DNA from: Methylocystis sp. | Lineage (GTDB): Bacteria; Pseudomonadota; Alphaproteobacteria; Rhizobiales; Beijerinckiaceae | Reading direction: 5' to 3' | NCBI GenBank assembly: GCA_024506175.1 | Contig: JAMBEQ010000143.1 | Coordinates: forward strand, 1-32,297 | Length of the DNA stretch: 32,297 bases | Shown: piece by piece, positions 1 through 8,047 of the stretch | Layout of the letters: every line of letters starts with the position of its first letter | Position numbering within the stretch: the stretch's first letter is position 1 | Made by a program: the position numbers and the translations under genes | Notes under the pieces: generated by a model | Databases searched by the model: none | The model's input: only the letters and a program-made list of their open reading frames with translations | What the model was told of the DNA's origin: nothing

Positions 1-1263
1 AGGCGTGAGAATAGTCTCTGCGGCGTAGACGCCCGTGCGCTGGTTGTCGTTATGCTGCGTGACCACGTTGCCTGCCTGTAGGCAACCGACGATCACAGGG
101 TTAGAGGCGGCGCTGTAGAACGTGCCAAACGTGCTTTTCACGTATTGCAGCGCGGTCAGCGAATCTCCGTCTTGAAGCGTGACGCCGGCGCCTACGCCGG
201 CCCACAACGCGCCGAGGTCGCCGCCGCGGTTTGCGATCTGAACGCCGCCGCGCAGCACGACGACCATGGCGCCGGGTATCGTATTGTCGACCGTGACGTA
301 GTGACTGCCCGCGCAGATCGGACCGCCCAGCATAGGCGTCGGAACCTTGTCCGTGGCCGTGACCGGCGGCGACGGTGGGCTGGGACTGCAGAGCGTCTGC
401 TCGACTGTTACATCGGTTCCCGGCGGCACGGGCGGAACGTCCATCACATTGTCCGACGCAGTCGAAAAGCCCCCGGCGACGCCCGAGGCGTTGTAGTCGA
501 TTTGGGCATGCGATCCGACAAGCAGGCCATGCACGGCTAATTGCTTGGCGCCGATCACAGGCTGTTGAGGCGGCGTCAGGGAAGGCGCAGGGGGCGGATT
601 CGGCGCTGCTTTAACTCCCAACGGCGCGGAGGAGGGGCTGACGGCGGTCTTCGCAGACAAGGCGGGACAGGCGACCTGTCGCGCGCCGACCGCATGATCT
701 CTCACGAGCGGTGGGGTTGCGACCGGCAGGAAGGCGCCAGTCGTCTCCCCGGCGCCGATCGAGTCCGGCGGAGGCGACACGGTATCCCACACATCGACAT
801 GCGTGCTCGCCACGAGGTTGCCAACCGGCGTCACGCGTCCGCACTCGTATACCTCGGGAACGACAACCGGCTGGGTCAGCGCCGGAAACGCGCCGACCTT
901 GACCGGGTCATACGATTTGTCACTCGTGACCGAGCCGACCGTCTGAACAGCGGTGATGGCTTCATCCAGAACGAGCGCGCGATCCAGCTTGATGTCCGCG
1001 CTCCCGTGCTTCGGGGCGTCCTTACCGACTTGCGCGCCGTTGGCGAAGACGGTGACGGTGGCATCCGGAATAAAGCCGGAGACGTGCACGAATAAAGCAC
1101 ACTCGTTGATTGGGCCGGCGACAATAGGCGGAGACAAATTCGCCGGGCCTTTAATGGGATAGCGCTCGTCGAGATCTGGACCGTCCGCCCAGCATGGACC
1201 GATCGACGCAATGAAAATCGCAGCGTACAGGCGTACGAAGCTAGAGGCGCGCGACAAGCCCAT
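1..1263 (-). CDS. Secreted protein with Ig-like modules leading into a probable beta-propeller (partial)
   Basis: An open frame of 421 codons on the minus strand starts at ATG 1263 and is still open at the window edge, so the C-terminal part is missing. AGGGGG lies just upstream of the ATG. Residues 1-26 look like a signal peptide with cleavage after CWA. About four beta-rich modules follow (roughly 55-127, 140-200, 238-292 and 317-394), each with conserved Cys and a pattern of the type V-x-G-x2-P-x-A-x-V, and with Pro-rich linkers around 207-235 and 293-310. The last visible residues (400-421) contain QHNDNQRTGVY and AETILTP. From memory this is the motif that often opens secreted beta-propeller (PQQ-like or YncE-like) domains. 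It is therefore probably a large exported protein; substrate and role are unknown. The plus-strand frames in this interval are shadows. Confidence 0.72.
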   Translation of the reverse strand, partial: MGLSRASSFVRLYAAIFIASIGPCWADGPDLDERYPIKGPANLSPPIVAGPINECALFVHVSGFIPDATVTVFANGAQVGKDAPKHGSADIKLDRALVLDEAITAVQTVGSVTSDKSYDPVKVGAFPALTQPVVVPEVYECGRVTPVGNLVASTHVDVWDTVSPPPDSIGAGETTGAFLPVATPPLVRDHAVGARQVACPALSAKTAVSPSSAPLGVKAAPNPPPAPSLTPPQQPVIGAKQLAVHGLLVGSHAQIDYNASGVAGGFSTASDNVMDVPPVPPGTDVTVEQTLCSPSPPSPPVTATDKVPTPMLGGPICAGSHYVTVDNTIPGAMVVVLRGGVQIANRGGDLGALWAGVGAGVTLQDGDSLTALQYVKSTFGTFYSAASNPVIVGCLQAGNVVTQHNDNQRTGVYAAETILTP

Positions 1264-1640
1264 AAGGACCCCCTGATGAATTTAGTTTCTGACAAATTCA
1301 GTTTCTATTGAATTCTGACGCTTGACGTTCTTGAATTAGCTTGATTTCCATTTAACCTTTGCAATGCGCGCATCGCAGAAAAGACTGCCGAGCTATAGCT
1401 TCGAAGAAATTAGGGCCGTTACCGAACTCCTTTGGCAGGACGAGCGCATTGCGGCCTTCCCGGCGGTTCTCTACGATCCGCCGGGCATCACACTCGCGGC
1501 TTTACGCCCGCAGTCCCACTGTCGAACTTCGCGAACGGCAACTACCGGGCATGTCGGTAATGGCCGGATGTGGGCGCTTTCCGGCCTTTGACGTCACGTC
1601 CGCTCCTTGGAACTGGGTTCCAAGCGTCAGATTCTTACCA
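1264..1640. other. Intergenic region with possible gene debris
   Basis: The first ~90 bases are AT-rich and would hold the promoter of the leftward secreted-protein gene. A plus-strand frame at 1364-1591 has normal codon use and a plausible protein start (LPSYSFEEIRAVTELLWQDE, then a few more credible residues). It then turns into low-quality Ser/Thr/Arg-rich sequence, and no ribosome binding site precedes it. It may be the remnant of a small gene, but I do not recognise the family. Nothing else is evident. Confidence 0.35.
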
Positions 1641-2165
1641 CTAAGAGCCCGGCCGCCAGATTATCTCCCCCGCGCACTCCGGCGGCCACGCCATAACCGC
1701 CGCCTTCAGCCTCAGCGCCCTGGCGCTTGCGGTGCGCGGCTCGGCGAAATAGCGGCGGAGGGCCGCCCTCTCGTCCTCATTCGCCTCCGCGGGGATGCAG
1801 CGCCACAGAACATCCACGCGCCGACCTTCATACCTTGCCGGATCGAACGGGCTGCGCCCAAATTTCGAGGGGCCGAAATCGGCGGTGAAGGGCTTGCGGT
1901 TCCAAAGCCGCGCATCCGGCCGGCGCCAGAAGAACGCCCATAGATCGAAGTCGTGGACGCCCGCGCTCGCGGCTGGATTCAGGAAGTGGTCGGCCGCTCC
2001 CTGGCAGAGGCAGATCGCAAGGAGATGGGCGTCATAGAGCGCGCGCTTTTGGGGATGCCTGGCAAAGGCAGTTTCGATCCGCGCCTGCGCGATCCCGGCC
2101 AGCCGTCGCAGGTCGGCGATCTCGATCGTCTCGAAGGAGCGCGCGTTGCGCGGCGCCTTGCTCAT
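1641..2165 (-). CDS. Conserved hypothetical protein, possibly nucleotidyltransferase-like
   Basis: This 174-residue protein begins at ATG 2165, preceded by a GGGAGGA/GGGGGG-rich ribosome binding region. A longer frame continues upstream to 2522, but that part is the antisense of the next gene, so this start is preferred. Visible features are a charged N-terminus, a helical region (residues 12-60), the motif SAGVHDFDLWAFF around D72/D74, FGPSKFGRSP near 97-106, and GRRVDVLW around D118. A DxD followed by a later Asp is reminiscent of the nucleotidyltransferase fold, but the usual GS motif is weak, so this is only a suggestion. No signal peptide or membrane segment is seen. I recall similar uncharacterised proteins in Hyphomicrobiales. 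Confidence 0.7.
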   Translation of the reverse strand: MSKAPRNARSFETIEIADLRRLAGIAQARIETAFARHPQKRALYDAHLLAICLCQGAADHFLNPAASAGVHDFDLWAFFWRRPDARLWNRKPFTADFGPSKFGRSPFDPARYEGRRVDVLWRCIPAEANEDERAALRRYFAEPRTASARALRLKAAVMAWPPECAGEIIWRPGS

Positions 2166-2297
2166 GTGACGCCCCCCCAGTCCTCCCGCTTCGCCGAGCG
2201 CTCTCATCGCCATCTGCAATCTCTGCCGGAACGTCCCCGCCCGCCTTTGGGTTGAAGCCCTATCCCCAACGAACCGGCGAAGGCCAACGAGCACCCC

Positions 2298-2528
2298 ATG
2301 ACCAGCAAAGCCGAAAGCGATCCGCACCTGCATATCCAAAAGATGGCGGCCTATCTCCAGGAGACGATCAATCGCCTGCGCGAGGATGTCGAAAAAGTCG
2401 ACGAGCCGCAGCTCAAGGCGATGTTCGAGACCTCGGCGGAAGTCTTGAGCGGCCTCAAAAAGGCCTATAGCGACTACGACGAGAAGAAGGAGCCCGCCTG
2501 GCCAGGTGGGCGCGAGTTGCATAGCTGA
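2298..2528 (+). CDS. Small conserved hypothetical protein
   Basis: A 76-residue, charged and almost entirely helical cytoplasmic protein. Its core is HIQKMAAYLQETINRLREDV, followed by an acidic/leucine-rich helix and an EPAW motif near the C-terminus. It lies 26 bases upstream of thiD on the same strand, so the two may be co-transcribed, and it diverges from the hypothetical gene ending at 1641. The ribosome binding site is weak. I recall similar small proteins in other alphaproteobacteria but no function; a coiled-coil or protein-binding role is possible. Confidence 0.7.
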   Translation: MTSKAESDPHLHIQKMAAYLQETINRLREDVEKVDEPQLKAMFETSAEVLSGLKKAYSDYDEKKEPAWPGGRELHS

Positions 2529-2554
2529 GAGACCAACGGAGGAGCGGGCGAGAT

Positions 2555-3352
2555 TTGGGCAAAACGCGCAAGCTCCTCTCCATCGCGGGCTCGGACCCCT
2601 CGGGCGGCGCCGGCATACAGGCGGATTTGAAAACCTTCTCCGCCTTCGGCTGCTATGGCATGGCGGCCGTTACGGCGCTCACCGCCCAAAACACGCGGGG
2701 CGTCACCGCCGCTTATCCTGTCGCGCCCGACATCGTCGCGGCGCAGATCGCTGTGGTTATGGCCGACATCCGGCCGGACGCTATCAAGATCGGGATGGTC
2801 GCCACGCCCGAGATCGCGGCCGCCATTGCCGAATCGCTCGGAGAGGAGCCGCGCAATGTCGTGCTCGACCCGGTGCTCCTGCCGACGCAAGGCGCGAGCC
2901 TCGCCGCCGCCGGGCTGGAGCGGGCGCTGATCGCAACGCTTGTGCCTCTCGCACGGCTCGTCACCCCGAACATTTTCGAGGCGGCGGCGCTCACCGAAAC
3001 GCCGCAGGCGCGCAGGATCGACGAGATGGCCGCGCAGGGCCAGATGCTGATCGAGGCGGGCGCCAGGGCCGTGCTGGTCAAGGGCGGCGATCTGTCGGGC
3101 GAACCGGTCGATGTGCTCGTCGCCGATGGGGAGACCCGCCTTTTCCACGGCCGCCGCATCGCGACGCGGCACACCCATGGCACAGGCTGCGCGCTCTCCT
3201 CCGCCATCGCCGCCGGCCTGGCCAAGGGCGCTTCGCTCATCGACGCCATTGCAGCGGCGAAAGTCTGGCTGGAAGGCGCGCTGGAAGCGGCGGAGGCGCT
3301 GGAGCTGGGCGAGGGGCGCGGGCCGCCGAACCATTTTTACGGGGTTTGGTGA
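2555..3352 (+). CDS. thiD: Hydroxymethylpyrimidine/phosphomethylpyrimidine kinase
   Basis: This 265-residue ribokinase-fold enzyme phosphorylates 4-amino-5-hydroxymethyl-2-methylpyrimidine and then its monophosphate, giving HMP-PP for thiamine synthesis in the cytosol. The N-terminal IAGSDPSGGAGIQADLKT motif, the internal VLDPVL segment, the LVKGG strand and the C-terminal HTHGTGCALSSAIAAGLAKG anion-hole motif are all present, and the length is normal. The start is TTG at 2555, chosen because GGAGGAGCGGG lies at correct spacing before it and the protein begins directly with the family's N-terminus. No other thiamine gene is in the window. Confidence 0.95.
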   Translation: MGKTRKLLSIAGSDPSGGAGIQADLKTFSAFGCYGMAAVTALTAQNTRGVTAAYPVAPDIVAAQIAVVMADIRPDAIKIGMVATPEIAAAIAESLGEEPRNVVLDPVLLPTQGASLAAAGLERALIATLVPLARLVTPNIFEAAALTETPQARRIDEMAAQGQMLIEAGARAVLVKGGDLSGEPVDVLVADGETRLFHGRRIATRHTHGTGCALSSAIAAGLAKGASLIDAIAAAKVWLEGALEAAEALELGEGRGPPNHFYGVW

Positions 3353-3368
3353 TAGGATAAAGCCTCAC

Positions 3369-3453
3369 CGTCATCGCGAGCGAAGCGAAGCGATCGAGAG
3401 CGCGGGCTGCGGCCCCGGGATTGCTTCGTCGGCTTTCGCCTCCTCGCAATGAC
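3369..3453. repeat. Palindromic intergenic repeat (GTCATTGCGAGCGAAGC type)
   Basis: Imperfect inverted repeat. The left arm (about 3370-3395) contains GCGAGCGAAGCGAAGCGAT; the right arm (about 3420-3453) contains ATTGCTTCGTCGG and CTCCTCGCAATGAC. It sits between the converging thiD and yqeY-like genes, where the stem-loop could act as a transcript end. Repeats of this type are widespread in alphaproteobacterial genomes. Confidence 0.75.
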
Positions 3454-3462
3454 GACCGGCGA

Positions 3463-3912
3463 TTATCCGTTCAGCGCCGCCTTCACCGCCGCGCTCGCCT
3501 TCGCGAAATCCATGCGGCCGGTGTATTTGGCCTTGAGCGCGGCGACGACCTTGCCCATATCCTTGATCGACGTCGCGCCGGCCTCGGCGATCGCCGCCTT
3601 CACAGCCTCGGCGACCTCTTCCGCCGAGAGCTGCTGCGGGAGGTAGCTCGAGATCACTGCGATTTCGCCCTTCTCTTTGTCGGCGAGATCGGCGCGCCCG
3701 GCCTTCTCGTAGATCTCAAGCGACTCCTGCCGGCTCTTGATCATCTTCTGGAGCAGCGCCAGCACGTCGTCCTCGGTCAGGGTCTTGCCGGCGCCGCGCG
3801 CCTCGATGTCCTTGTCCTTCAAGGCGGCGTTGATGAGCCGCAGGGCGTCGACCCTGGCGCTATCGCGGGCCTTCATCGCGTCCTTGAGGTCCTGGTTGAT
3901 CTTCTCGCGCAT
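3463..3912 (-). CDS. GatB/YqeY domain-containing protein
   Basis: This 149-residue protein starts at ATG 3912 (MREKINQDLKDAMKARD). It matches the stand-alone YqeY family, whose all-helical domain resembles the tRNA-binding tail of the GatB amidotransferase subunit. Signature segments are the N-terminal LKDAMKARDSARVDALRLI, a central QESLEIYEKAGR, an EKGEIAVISSYLPQQLS segment, and the C-terminal DMGKVVAALKAKYTGRMD. The longer upstream frame (to 4083) runs through a palindromic repeat and is not used. Its precise biochemical role is unsettled. It is divergent from carA, an arrangement I recall in other alphaproteobacteria. Confidence 0.93.
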   Translation of the reverse strand: MREKINQDLKDAMKARDSARVDALRLINAALKDKDIEARGAGKTLTEDDVLALLQKMIKSRQESLEIYEKAGRADLADKEKGEIAVISSYLPQQLSAEEVAEAVKAAIAEAGATSIKDMGKVVAALKAKYTGRMDFAKASAAVKAALNG

Positions 3913-3980
3913 GTGAAACTTTCTTGGGGGTTTCCATTTCGGGGGCGGATGGATTACATCCAGCTCAAGTGAATTTCTCG

Positions 3981-4097
3981 CGTCAGGGCCGGGCTCGCCC
4001 GGCCATCCACGCCCCGGGCTGCGAAGGCCTCGGGGCAGCAAGATGCACATGAGCAAGCATCCAGACGTGGATGCCCGCGTCAAGCGCGGGCATGACG
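3981..4097. repeat. Palindromic intergenic repeat (CGTCATGCCCGCG/ATCCACG type)
   Basis: The left arm at about 3981-4012 (CAGGGCCGGGCTCGCCCGG then CATCCACG) is mirrored by the right arm at about 4065-4097 (CGTGGATGCCCGCGTC then GCGGGCATGACG). It lies in the divergent yqeY-carA intergenic region. A single related arm occurs at 9718-9750. Confidence 0.65.
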
Positions 4098-4152
4098 CGC
4101 GGTGAGGCGGCTGTCATAACGGCTCGCCCCGCCCGAGCGCAATGGACGGAAG

Positions 4153-5343
4153 ATGACCCTCGAACAAGACAATGGCTGGACGAAGCCGGTGCATACCGGC
4201 GTGCTGGTGCTCGCGAGCGGCGAAGTGATCGAGGGCTATAGCCTCGGCGCCGTGGGCGAGGCGGTGGGCGAAGTCTGCTTCAACACCGCTATGACGGGCT
4301 ATCAGGAAATCCTGACCGACCCGTCCTATGCGGCGCAAATCGTCACCTTCACCTTCCCGCATATCGGTAATGTCGGGGCGAACGAGGAAGACATCGAGAC
4401 CGTCGACCTCGCAAAGAGCGCCGGCGCCGTCGGCGCGATCTTCGGCCAACCGGTGACCGACCCATCCAATTTCCGCGCCGAGGCGACGCTGGCCGACTGG
4501 CTGAAGAAGCGCGGCGTCGTGGCGCTTTACGGGATCGACACGCGGGCGCTGACGGCGCTGATCCGCGAACGCGGCATGCCCAACGCCGTCATCGCGCATT
4601 CGCCCGATGGCAAGTTCGATATCGACGCGCTGAAGGCCAAGGCCGCCGCCTGGCCCGGTATCGACGGGATGGACCTCGTGCCAAGCGTCGGCGCCAAGGA
4701 GCGCTACGACTGGAAAGAGACGCCCTGGCGCCTCGGCGCGGGCTATGGCGCGCGCGACGGGCAAGCGAAATTCCGGGTCGTCGCCATCGACTATGGCGTG
4801 AAGCGCAACATCCTGCGCCTGCTCGCCGACGAAGGCTGCGAAGTGATCGTCGCCCCGGCGACGGCGACGAGCGCGGAGATTTTGGCGCTGAAACCCGATG
4901 GCGTCTTCCTCTCCAACGGGCCCGGCGATCCGGCCGAGACGGGCAAATACGCCACGCCCGTGATCCGCGACCTGCTGGCTAAAAAAGTGCCGGTCTTCGG
5001 CATTTGTCTCGGCCATCAGATGATGGCGCTGGCGGTCGGCGCCAAAACCAAGAAAATGCCGCAGGGCCACCATGGCGCAAACCATCCGGTGAAGGACTTC
5101 ACCACCGGCAAGGTGGAGATCGTGTCGATGAACCATGGCTTCGCGGTCGACCGCGACAGCCTGCCGGCGAACGCCGTCGAGACTCACCGCTCGCTCTTTG
5201 ACGGCTCCAATTGCGGCATTGCGCTCACCGACCGCCCGGCCTTCTCGGTCCAGCACCACCCGGAAGCCTCTCCCGGCCCACAGGACAGTCATTATCTCTT
5301 CAAACGCTTCGTCGAGATGATGGAGAAGGCGAAAGCGGCGTAA
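4153..5343 (+). CDS. carA: Carbamoyl-phosphate synthase small (glutaminase) subunit
   Basis: This 396-residue subunit hydrolyses glutamine and channels ammonia to CarB for carbamoyl phosphate, the precursor of pyrimidines and arginine. The N-terminal CarA domain (FNTAMTGYQEILTDPSYA, roughly 37-57) is followed by a class I glutamine amidotransferase domain. The nucleophile is C285 in GICLGHQ, and the His/Glu pair is H369/E371 in HHPEASPGP. GGACGGAAG precedes ATG 4153. The large subunit carB is not adjacent; the next gene is an ELM1-like protein 14 bases downstream, which suggests co-transcription. Confidence 0.97.
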   Translation: MTLEQDNGWTKPVHTGVLVLASGEVIEGYSLGAVGEAVGEVCFNTAMTGYQEILTDPSYAAQIVTFTFPHIGNVGANEEDIETVDLAKSAGAVGAIFGQPVTDPSNFRAEATLADWLKKRGVVALYGIDTRALTALIRERGMPNAVIAHSPDGKFDIDALKAKAAAWPGIDGMDLVPSVGAKERYDWKETPWRLGAGYGARDGQAKFRVVAIDYGVKRNILRLLADEGCEVIVAPATATSAEILALKPDGVFLSNGPGDPAETGKYATPVIRDLLAKKVPVFGICLGHQMMALAVGAKTKKMPQGHHGANHPVKDFTTGKVEIVSMNHGFAVDRDSLPANAVETHRSLFDGSNCGIALTDRPAFSVQHHPEASPGPQDSHYLFKRFVEMMEKAKAA

Positions 5344-5357
5344 GATTTGGCAGCGCC

Positions 5358-6323
5358 ATGGCGCCGCTCCCGGCGACCCTTCGCATCCTCTCCGACGGCA
5401 GCGCGGGTCATGAAGCCCAGACGCTCGGCCTTGCGGAAGCGCTGGGCCTCGAGCCGGATATCCGCCGCGTGGCGCCCAAAGGGCTCCATGATCTACTTGC
5501 CCCTTTTGGGCCGCCCGATCCGCTTGACGCGGAGGCCTTCGCGCCCCCCTACCCCGACATCGCTATCGCTGCCGGGCGGCGCACCATCCCGCCCCTGAGG
5601 CGACTGAAGCGTGACTCGGGCGGGCGAACCTTCACTATTTATGTGAACGCCCCGGCAACGGGCCTGCGCACAGCCGACCTCATCGTCGCGCCGCGCCACG
5701 ACCGATTGACCGGCCCGAATGTGATTGCGCCCCTGACGCCGCCGAACCGCGTCACGCCTGAACGCCTCGCGGCCGCCCGCGCCACGCCTGATTCGCGCCT
5801 CGCCGCCCTGCCCCGGCCACGCGTGGCCATGCTGATCGGCGACGCCAAGGGCGTCGAAGAGGATCTCGACCATATCGCGGCGGCTCTCCTTGCCGGGGGC
5901 TACGGCGTCATGGCGACGCCCTCGCGGCGCACGCCCCCTGAGCTCTCCCGCAAGCTCGGGCAAGCGCTCGCGGCGCCCGGCGGCTGGTTCTGGGACGGCG
6001 GCGGCGAGAACCCCTACTTCTCCATGCTGGCCAACGCCGACCGCATCATTGTGACGGGAGACAGCGTCAATATGATCGGCGAGGCCGCCGCGACCGGCGT
6101 TCCCGTCCATGTCATCGAGCCGCTGGCGCCGCGCCGGAAGTTCAAGGCCTATCTGGCGGGGCTGCAGGGAGCGGGCGCCATACGCATATGGAAGGGACCG
6201 TTCGAAGACTGGACTTACGCGCCGGTCAACTCGACGCCAATGGTCGCCAGGCGGATTGCGGAGGGCTATCGTATCTTCAGAACGCCGTTGCAAGCGCAAG
6301 GAAGCAATCCAGGGTCGCAATAG
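5358..6323 (+). CDS. Mitochondrial fission ELM1-like (DUF1022) family protein
   Basis: A 321-residue protein that begins with the family's LRILSDGSAGHEAQTLGLAE segment. Later motifs are IAAGRR (about 76), NAPATGLRTADLIVAPRHDR, MLIGDAK (about 157) and DRIIVTGDSVNMIGEAAATG (about 230), the last resembling the nucleotide-sugar pocket of GT-B glycosyltransferases. Plant ELM1 acts in mitochondrial fission. The bacterial proteins are uncharacterised, and the fold suggests glycosyltransferase-like activity; that is inference. The start at ATG 5358 excludes the part of the frame that overlaps carA. The ribosome binding site is weak, so translation may depend on carA. Confidence 0.85.
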   Translation: MAPLPATLRILSDGSAGHEAQTLGLAEALGLEPDIRRVAPKGLHDLLAPFGPPDPLDAEAFAPPYPDIAIAAGRRTIPPLRRLKRDSGGRTFTIYVNAPATGLRTADLIVAPRHDRLTGPNVIAPLTPPNRVTPERLAAARATPDSRLAALPRPRVAMLIGDAKGVEEDLDHIAAALLAGGYGVMATPSRRTPPELSRKLGQALAAPGGWFWDGGGENPYFSMLANADRIIVTGDSVNMIGEAAATGVPVHVIEPLAPRRKFKAYLAGLQGAGAIRIWKGPFEDWTYAPVNSTPMVARRIAEGYRIFRTPLQAQGSNPGSQ

Positions 6324-6344
6324 CGGCTTCGCGTCGTTAGCCCC

Positions 6345-6479
6345 AATAACCTCCCCTTGACTGGGAGGGCGGCGGCCAAAGGCCGCCGGGTGGGGTTCGC
6401 GCCGCAACGCTGTGGAGGGGCTTTACCCCACCCGACCCCGCTGCCGCGGGGCTTCCCTCCCCGCAAGGGGGAGGGATTG
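6345..6479. repeat. GC-rich palindromic intergenic element
   Basis: An inverted repeat of about 135 bases. The left half contains CCTCCCC, GGCGGCCAAAGGCCGCC and GGTGGGGT; the right half contains ACCCCACCCGACCCCG and CCCTCCCCGCAAGGGGGAGGG. Both halves also hold internal hairpins. It fills the gap between the ELM1-like gene and trxB. It looks like a mobile intergenic repeat and codes for nothing. Confidence 0.7.
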
Positions 6480-6567
6480 GCTCACGCCCAGCATTCCGTC
6501 CACGCCTTGCGGCCAAGCGCATAATCGTTAGATTGCGGCCTTCTTCGAGGCTTCGAGCGAGTTCACC

Positions 6568-7533
6568 ATGTCCGCCCAAAACCATGCGCGCGTCATCATC
6601 ATCGGCTCCGGGCCGGCCGGCTATACGGCGGCGATCTACACTGCGCGCGCCATGTTGGAGCCCATGCTCATCGCGGGCTTCGACCAGGGCGGCCAGCTGA
6701 TGATCACGACGGAAGTCGAGAACTATCCTGGCTTTGCGGAACCGATTCAGGGCCCCTGGCTCATGGAGCAGATGCGCTTGCAGGCCGAGCATGTCGGAAC
6801 GAAGCTCGTCTCCGACCACATCGTGGAAGCGCGCCTCGACAAACGCCCTTTCACGCTCGTCGGCGACAGCGGCGCGACCTACAGCTGCGACGCGCTCATC
6901 ATCGCGACGGGCGCCAAGGCGAACTGGCTCGGCATTCCAAGCGAAGAGAAATTCAAGGGTTTCGGCGTCTCGGCCTGCGCGACCTGCGACGGCTTCTTCT
7001 TCCGCGGCAAGAAGGTCATCGTCGTCGGCGGCGGCAATACGGCGGTGGAGGAGGCGCTTTATCTCTCGAACATCGCTTCCCATGTCACCCTGGTGCATCG
7101 GCGCGGTACGCTGCGCTCCGAGCGGGTGCTGCAGGAGCGGCTGCACAAGCAAGCGAATGTCACCGTGCTCTTCGATCATATAATCGACGAGGTGCTGGGA
7201 ACCGAAGGCCCGCTTTCCGTCACCGGCGCTCGGGTGCAACATGTGAAAACTGGCGAAACACAAGTTGTGGAAGCCGAAGGCGTGTTCATCGCGATCGGCC
7301 ATGCGCCAGCCTCCGAGTTGTTCAAAGGCCAGCTCGTTGTGAAGCCCAACGGCTATATCGCGGTCGAGCCTGGCTCGACCCGCACCAACATCCCAGGCGT
7401 CTATGCGGCGGGCGACGTCGCCGACGAAATCTACCGGCAGGCAATCACGGCGGCGGGACTGGGCTGCATGGCGGCGCTCGAGTCGGAGAAATTCCTGCTC
7501 GAGGCGCTCAAGCACGAATCCGAGACGGTTTGA
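6568..7533 (+). CDS. trxB: Thioredoxin-disulfide reductase
   Basis: This 321-residue cytosolic flavoprotein passes electrons from NADPH through FAD to thioredoxin. It shows the FAD motif IIGSGPAGYTAA (G13-G18 region), the redox motif CATCDG with C137 and C140, the NADPH-binding VVGGGNTAVEEALYL, and the C-terminal GVYAAGDVADEIYRQAITAA that binds FAD. The length is typical. Start ATG 6568 gives the canonical N-terminus. A dual CDGSH protein follows with an 11-base gap, so the two are probably co-transcribed. Confidence 0.97.
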   Translation: MSAQNHARVIIIGSGPAGYTAAIYTARAMLEPMLIAGFDQGGQLMITTEVENYPGFAEPIQGPWLMEQMRLQAEHVGTKLVSDHIVEARLDKRPFTLVGDSGATYSCDALIIATGAKANWLGIPSEEKFKGFGVSACATCDGFFFRGKKVIVVGGGNTAVEEALYLSNIASHVTLVHRRGTLRSERVLQERLHKQANVTVLFDHIIDEVLGTEGPLSVTGARVQHVKTGETQVVEAEGVFIAIGHAPASELFKGQLVVKPNGYIAVEPGSTRTNIPGVYAAGDVADEIYRQAITAAGLGCMAALESEKFLLEALKHESETV

Positions 7534-7544
7534 GGAAAGAAAAA

Positions 7545-7784
7545 ATGACCGAACGCGTCATCTTCCAGAAGAAATCCATGCCGGTCGAGGTCGAGGCGGG
7601 AAAAACCTATTACTGGTGCGCCTGCGGCCGCAGCGCCAATCAGCCTTTCTGCGACGGCGCGCATAAGGGCACGGGCATCGAGCCTCTTGCCTACAAGGCC
7701 GAGGTCACCGGCAAGGCTTTCTTCTGCGGCTGCAAACATTCGAAGAAGGAGCCGCTCTGCGACGGGACGCATAAGGAGCTGTAA
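7545..7784 (+). CDS. CDGSH iron-sulfur protein with two clusters
   Basis: A 79-residue protein with two CDGSH (zf-CDGSH) motifs. The first has ligands C25, C27, C36 and H40 (CACGRSANQPFCDGAH); the second has C61, C63, C72 and H76 (CGCKHSKKEPLCDGTH). Each three-Cys/one-His set is known to hold a [2Fe-2S] cluster in this family. Having both in one chain lets a monomer do what needs a dimer in mitoNEET. GAGGAAAG before ATG 7545 sets the start. Its position behind trxB suggests a link to thiol or iron redox balance, which is inference. Confidence 0.9.
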   Translation: MTERVIFQKKSMPVEVEAGKTYYWCACGRSANQPFCDGAHKGTGIEPLAYKAEVTGKAFFCGCKHSKKEPLCDGTHKEL

Positions 7785-7878
7785 CGGCGCTTCCGCATGC
7801 CGGACTCCGGGCCTTAAGGCGAGCAAATCTCAGCGAGCCTGAAGACCCGCGCGACTGCTGACAAATTGGCGTTGGCGC

Positions 7879-8000
7879 CCCTCGTGCTTCGAGACGCCTA
7901 CTGCGCAGGCTCCTCAGCATGAAGGGCTTCCGCATCTGCGCCAAACACTTAGGTTTCATCCTGAGGAGCGAGCAAAGCTCGCGTCTCGAAGGACAAGGCC
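7879..8000. repeat. Palindromic intergenic repeat (CTCGTGCTTCGAGACGC type)
   Basis: The left arm at 7880-7925 (CTCGTGCTTCGAGACGCC, CTCCTCAGCATGAAGG) is mirrored by the right arm at 7954-8000 (CATCCTGAGGAGCG, CGTCTCGAAGGACAAGG). The pair is flanked by short direct repeats, AGCGAGCCTGAAGACCCGC near 7833 and AGCGAGCCTGAAGGCCGC near 8024. The element separates the CDGSH gene from the converging sensor kinase and could end both transcripts. Confidence 0.75.
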
Positions 8001-8047
8001 GCCAGGGAGTTCGTCGACAAACTGAGCGAGCCTGAAGGCCGCGGTCC

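Noticed and set aside
4114-5292. 392-codon minus-strand frame over carA
   Set aside because: It is His/Arg/Asp-rich with no family resemblance. carA is certain on the plus strand.
6337-7515. 392-codon minus-strand frame over trxB
   Set aside because: Antisense shadow running into a palindromic repeat; trxB is certain.
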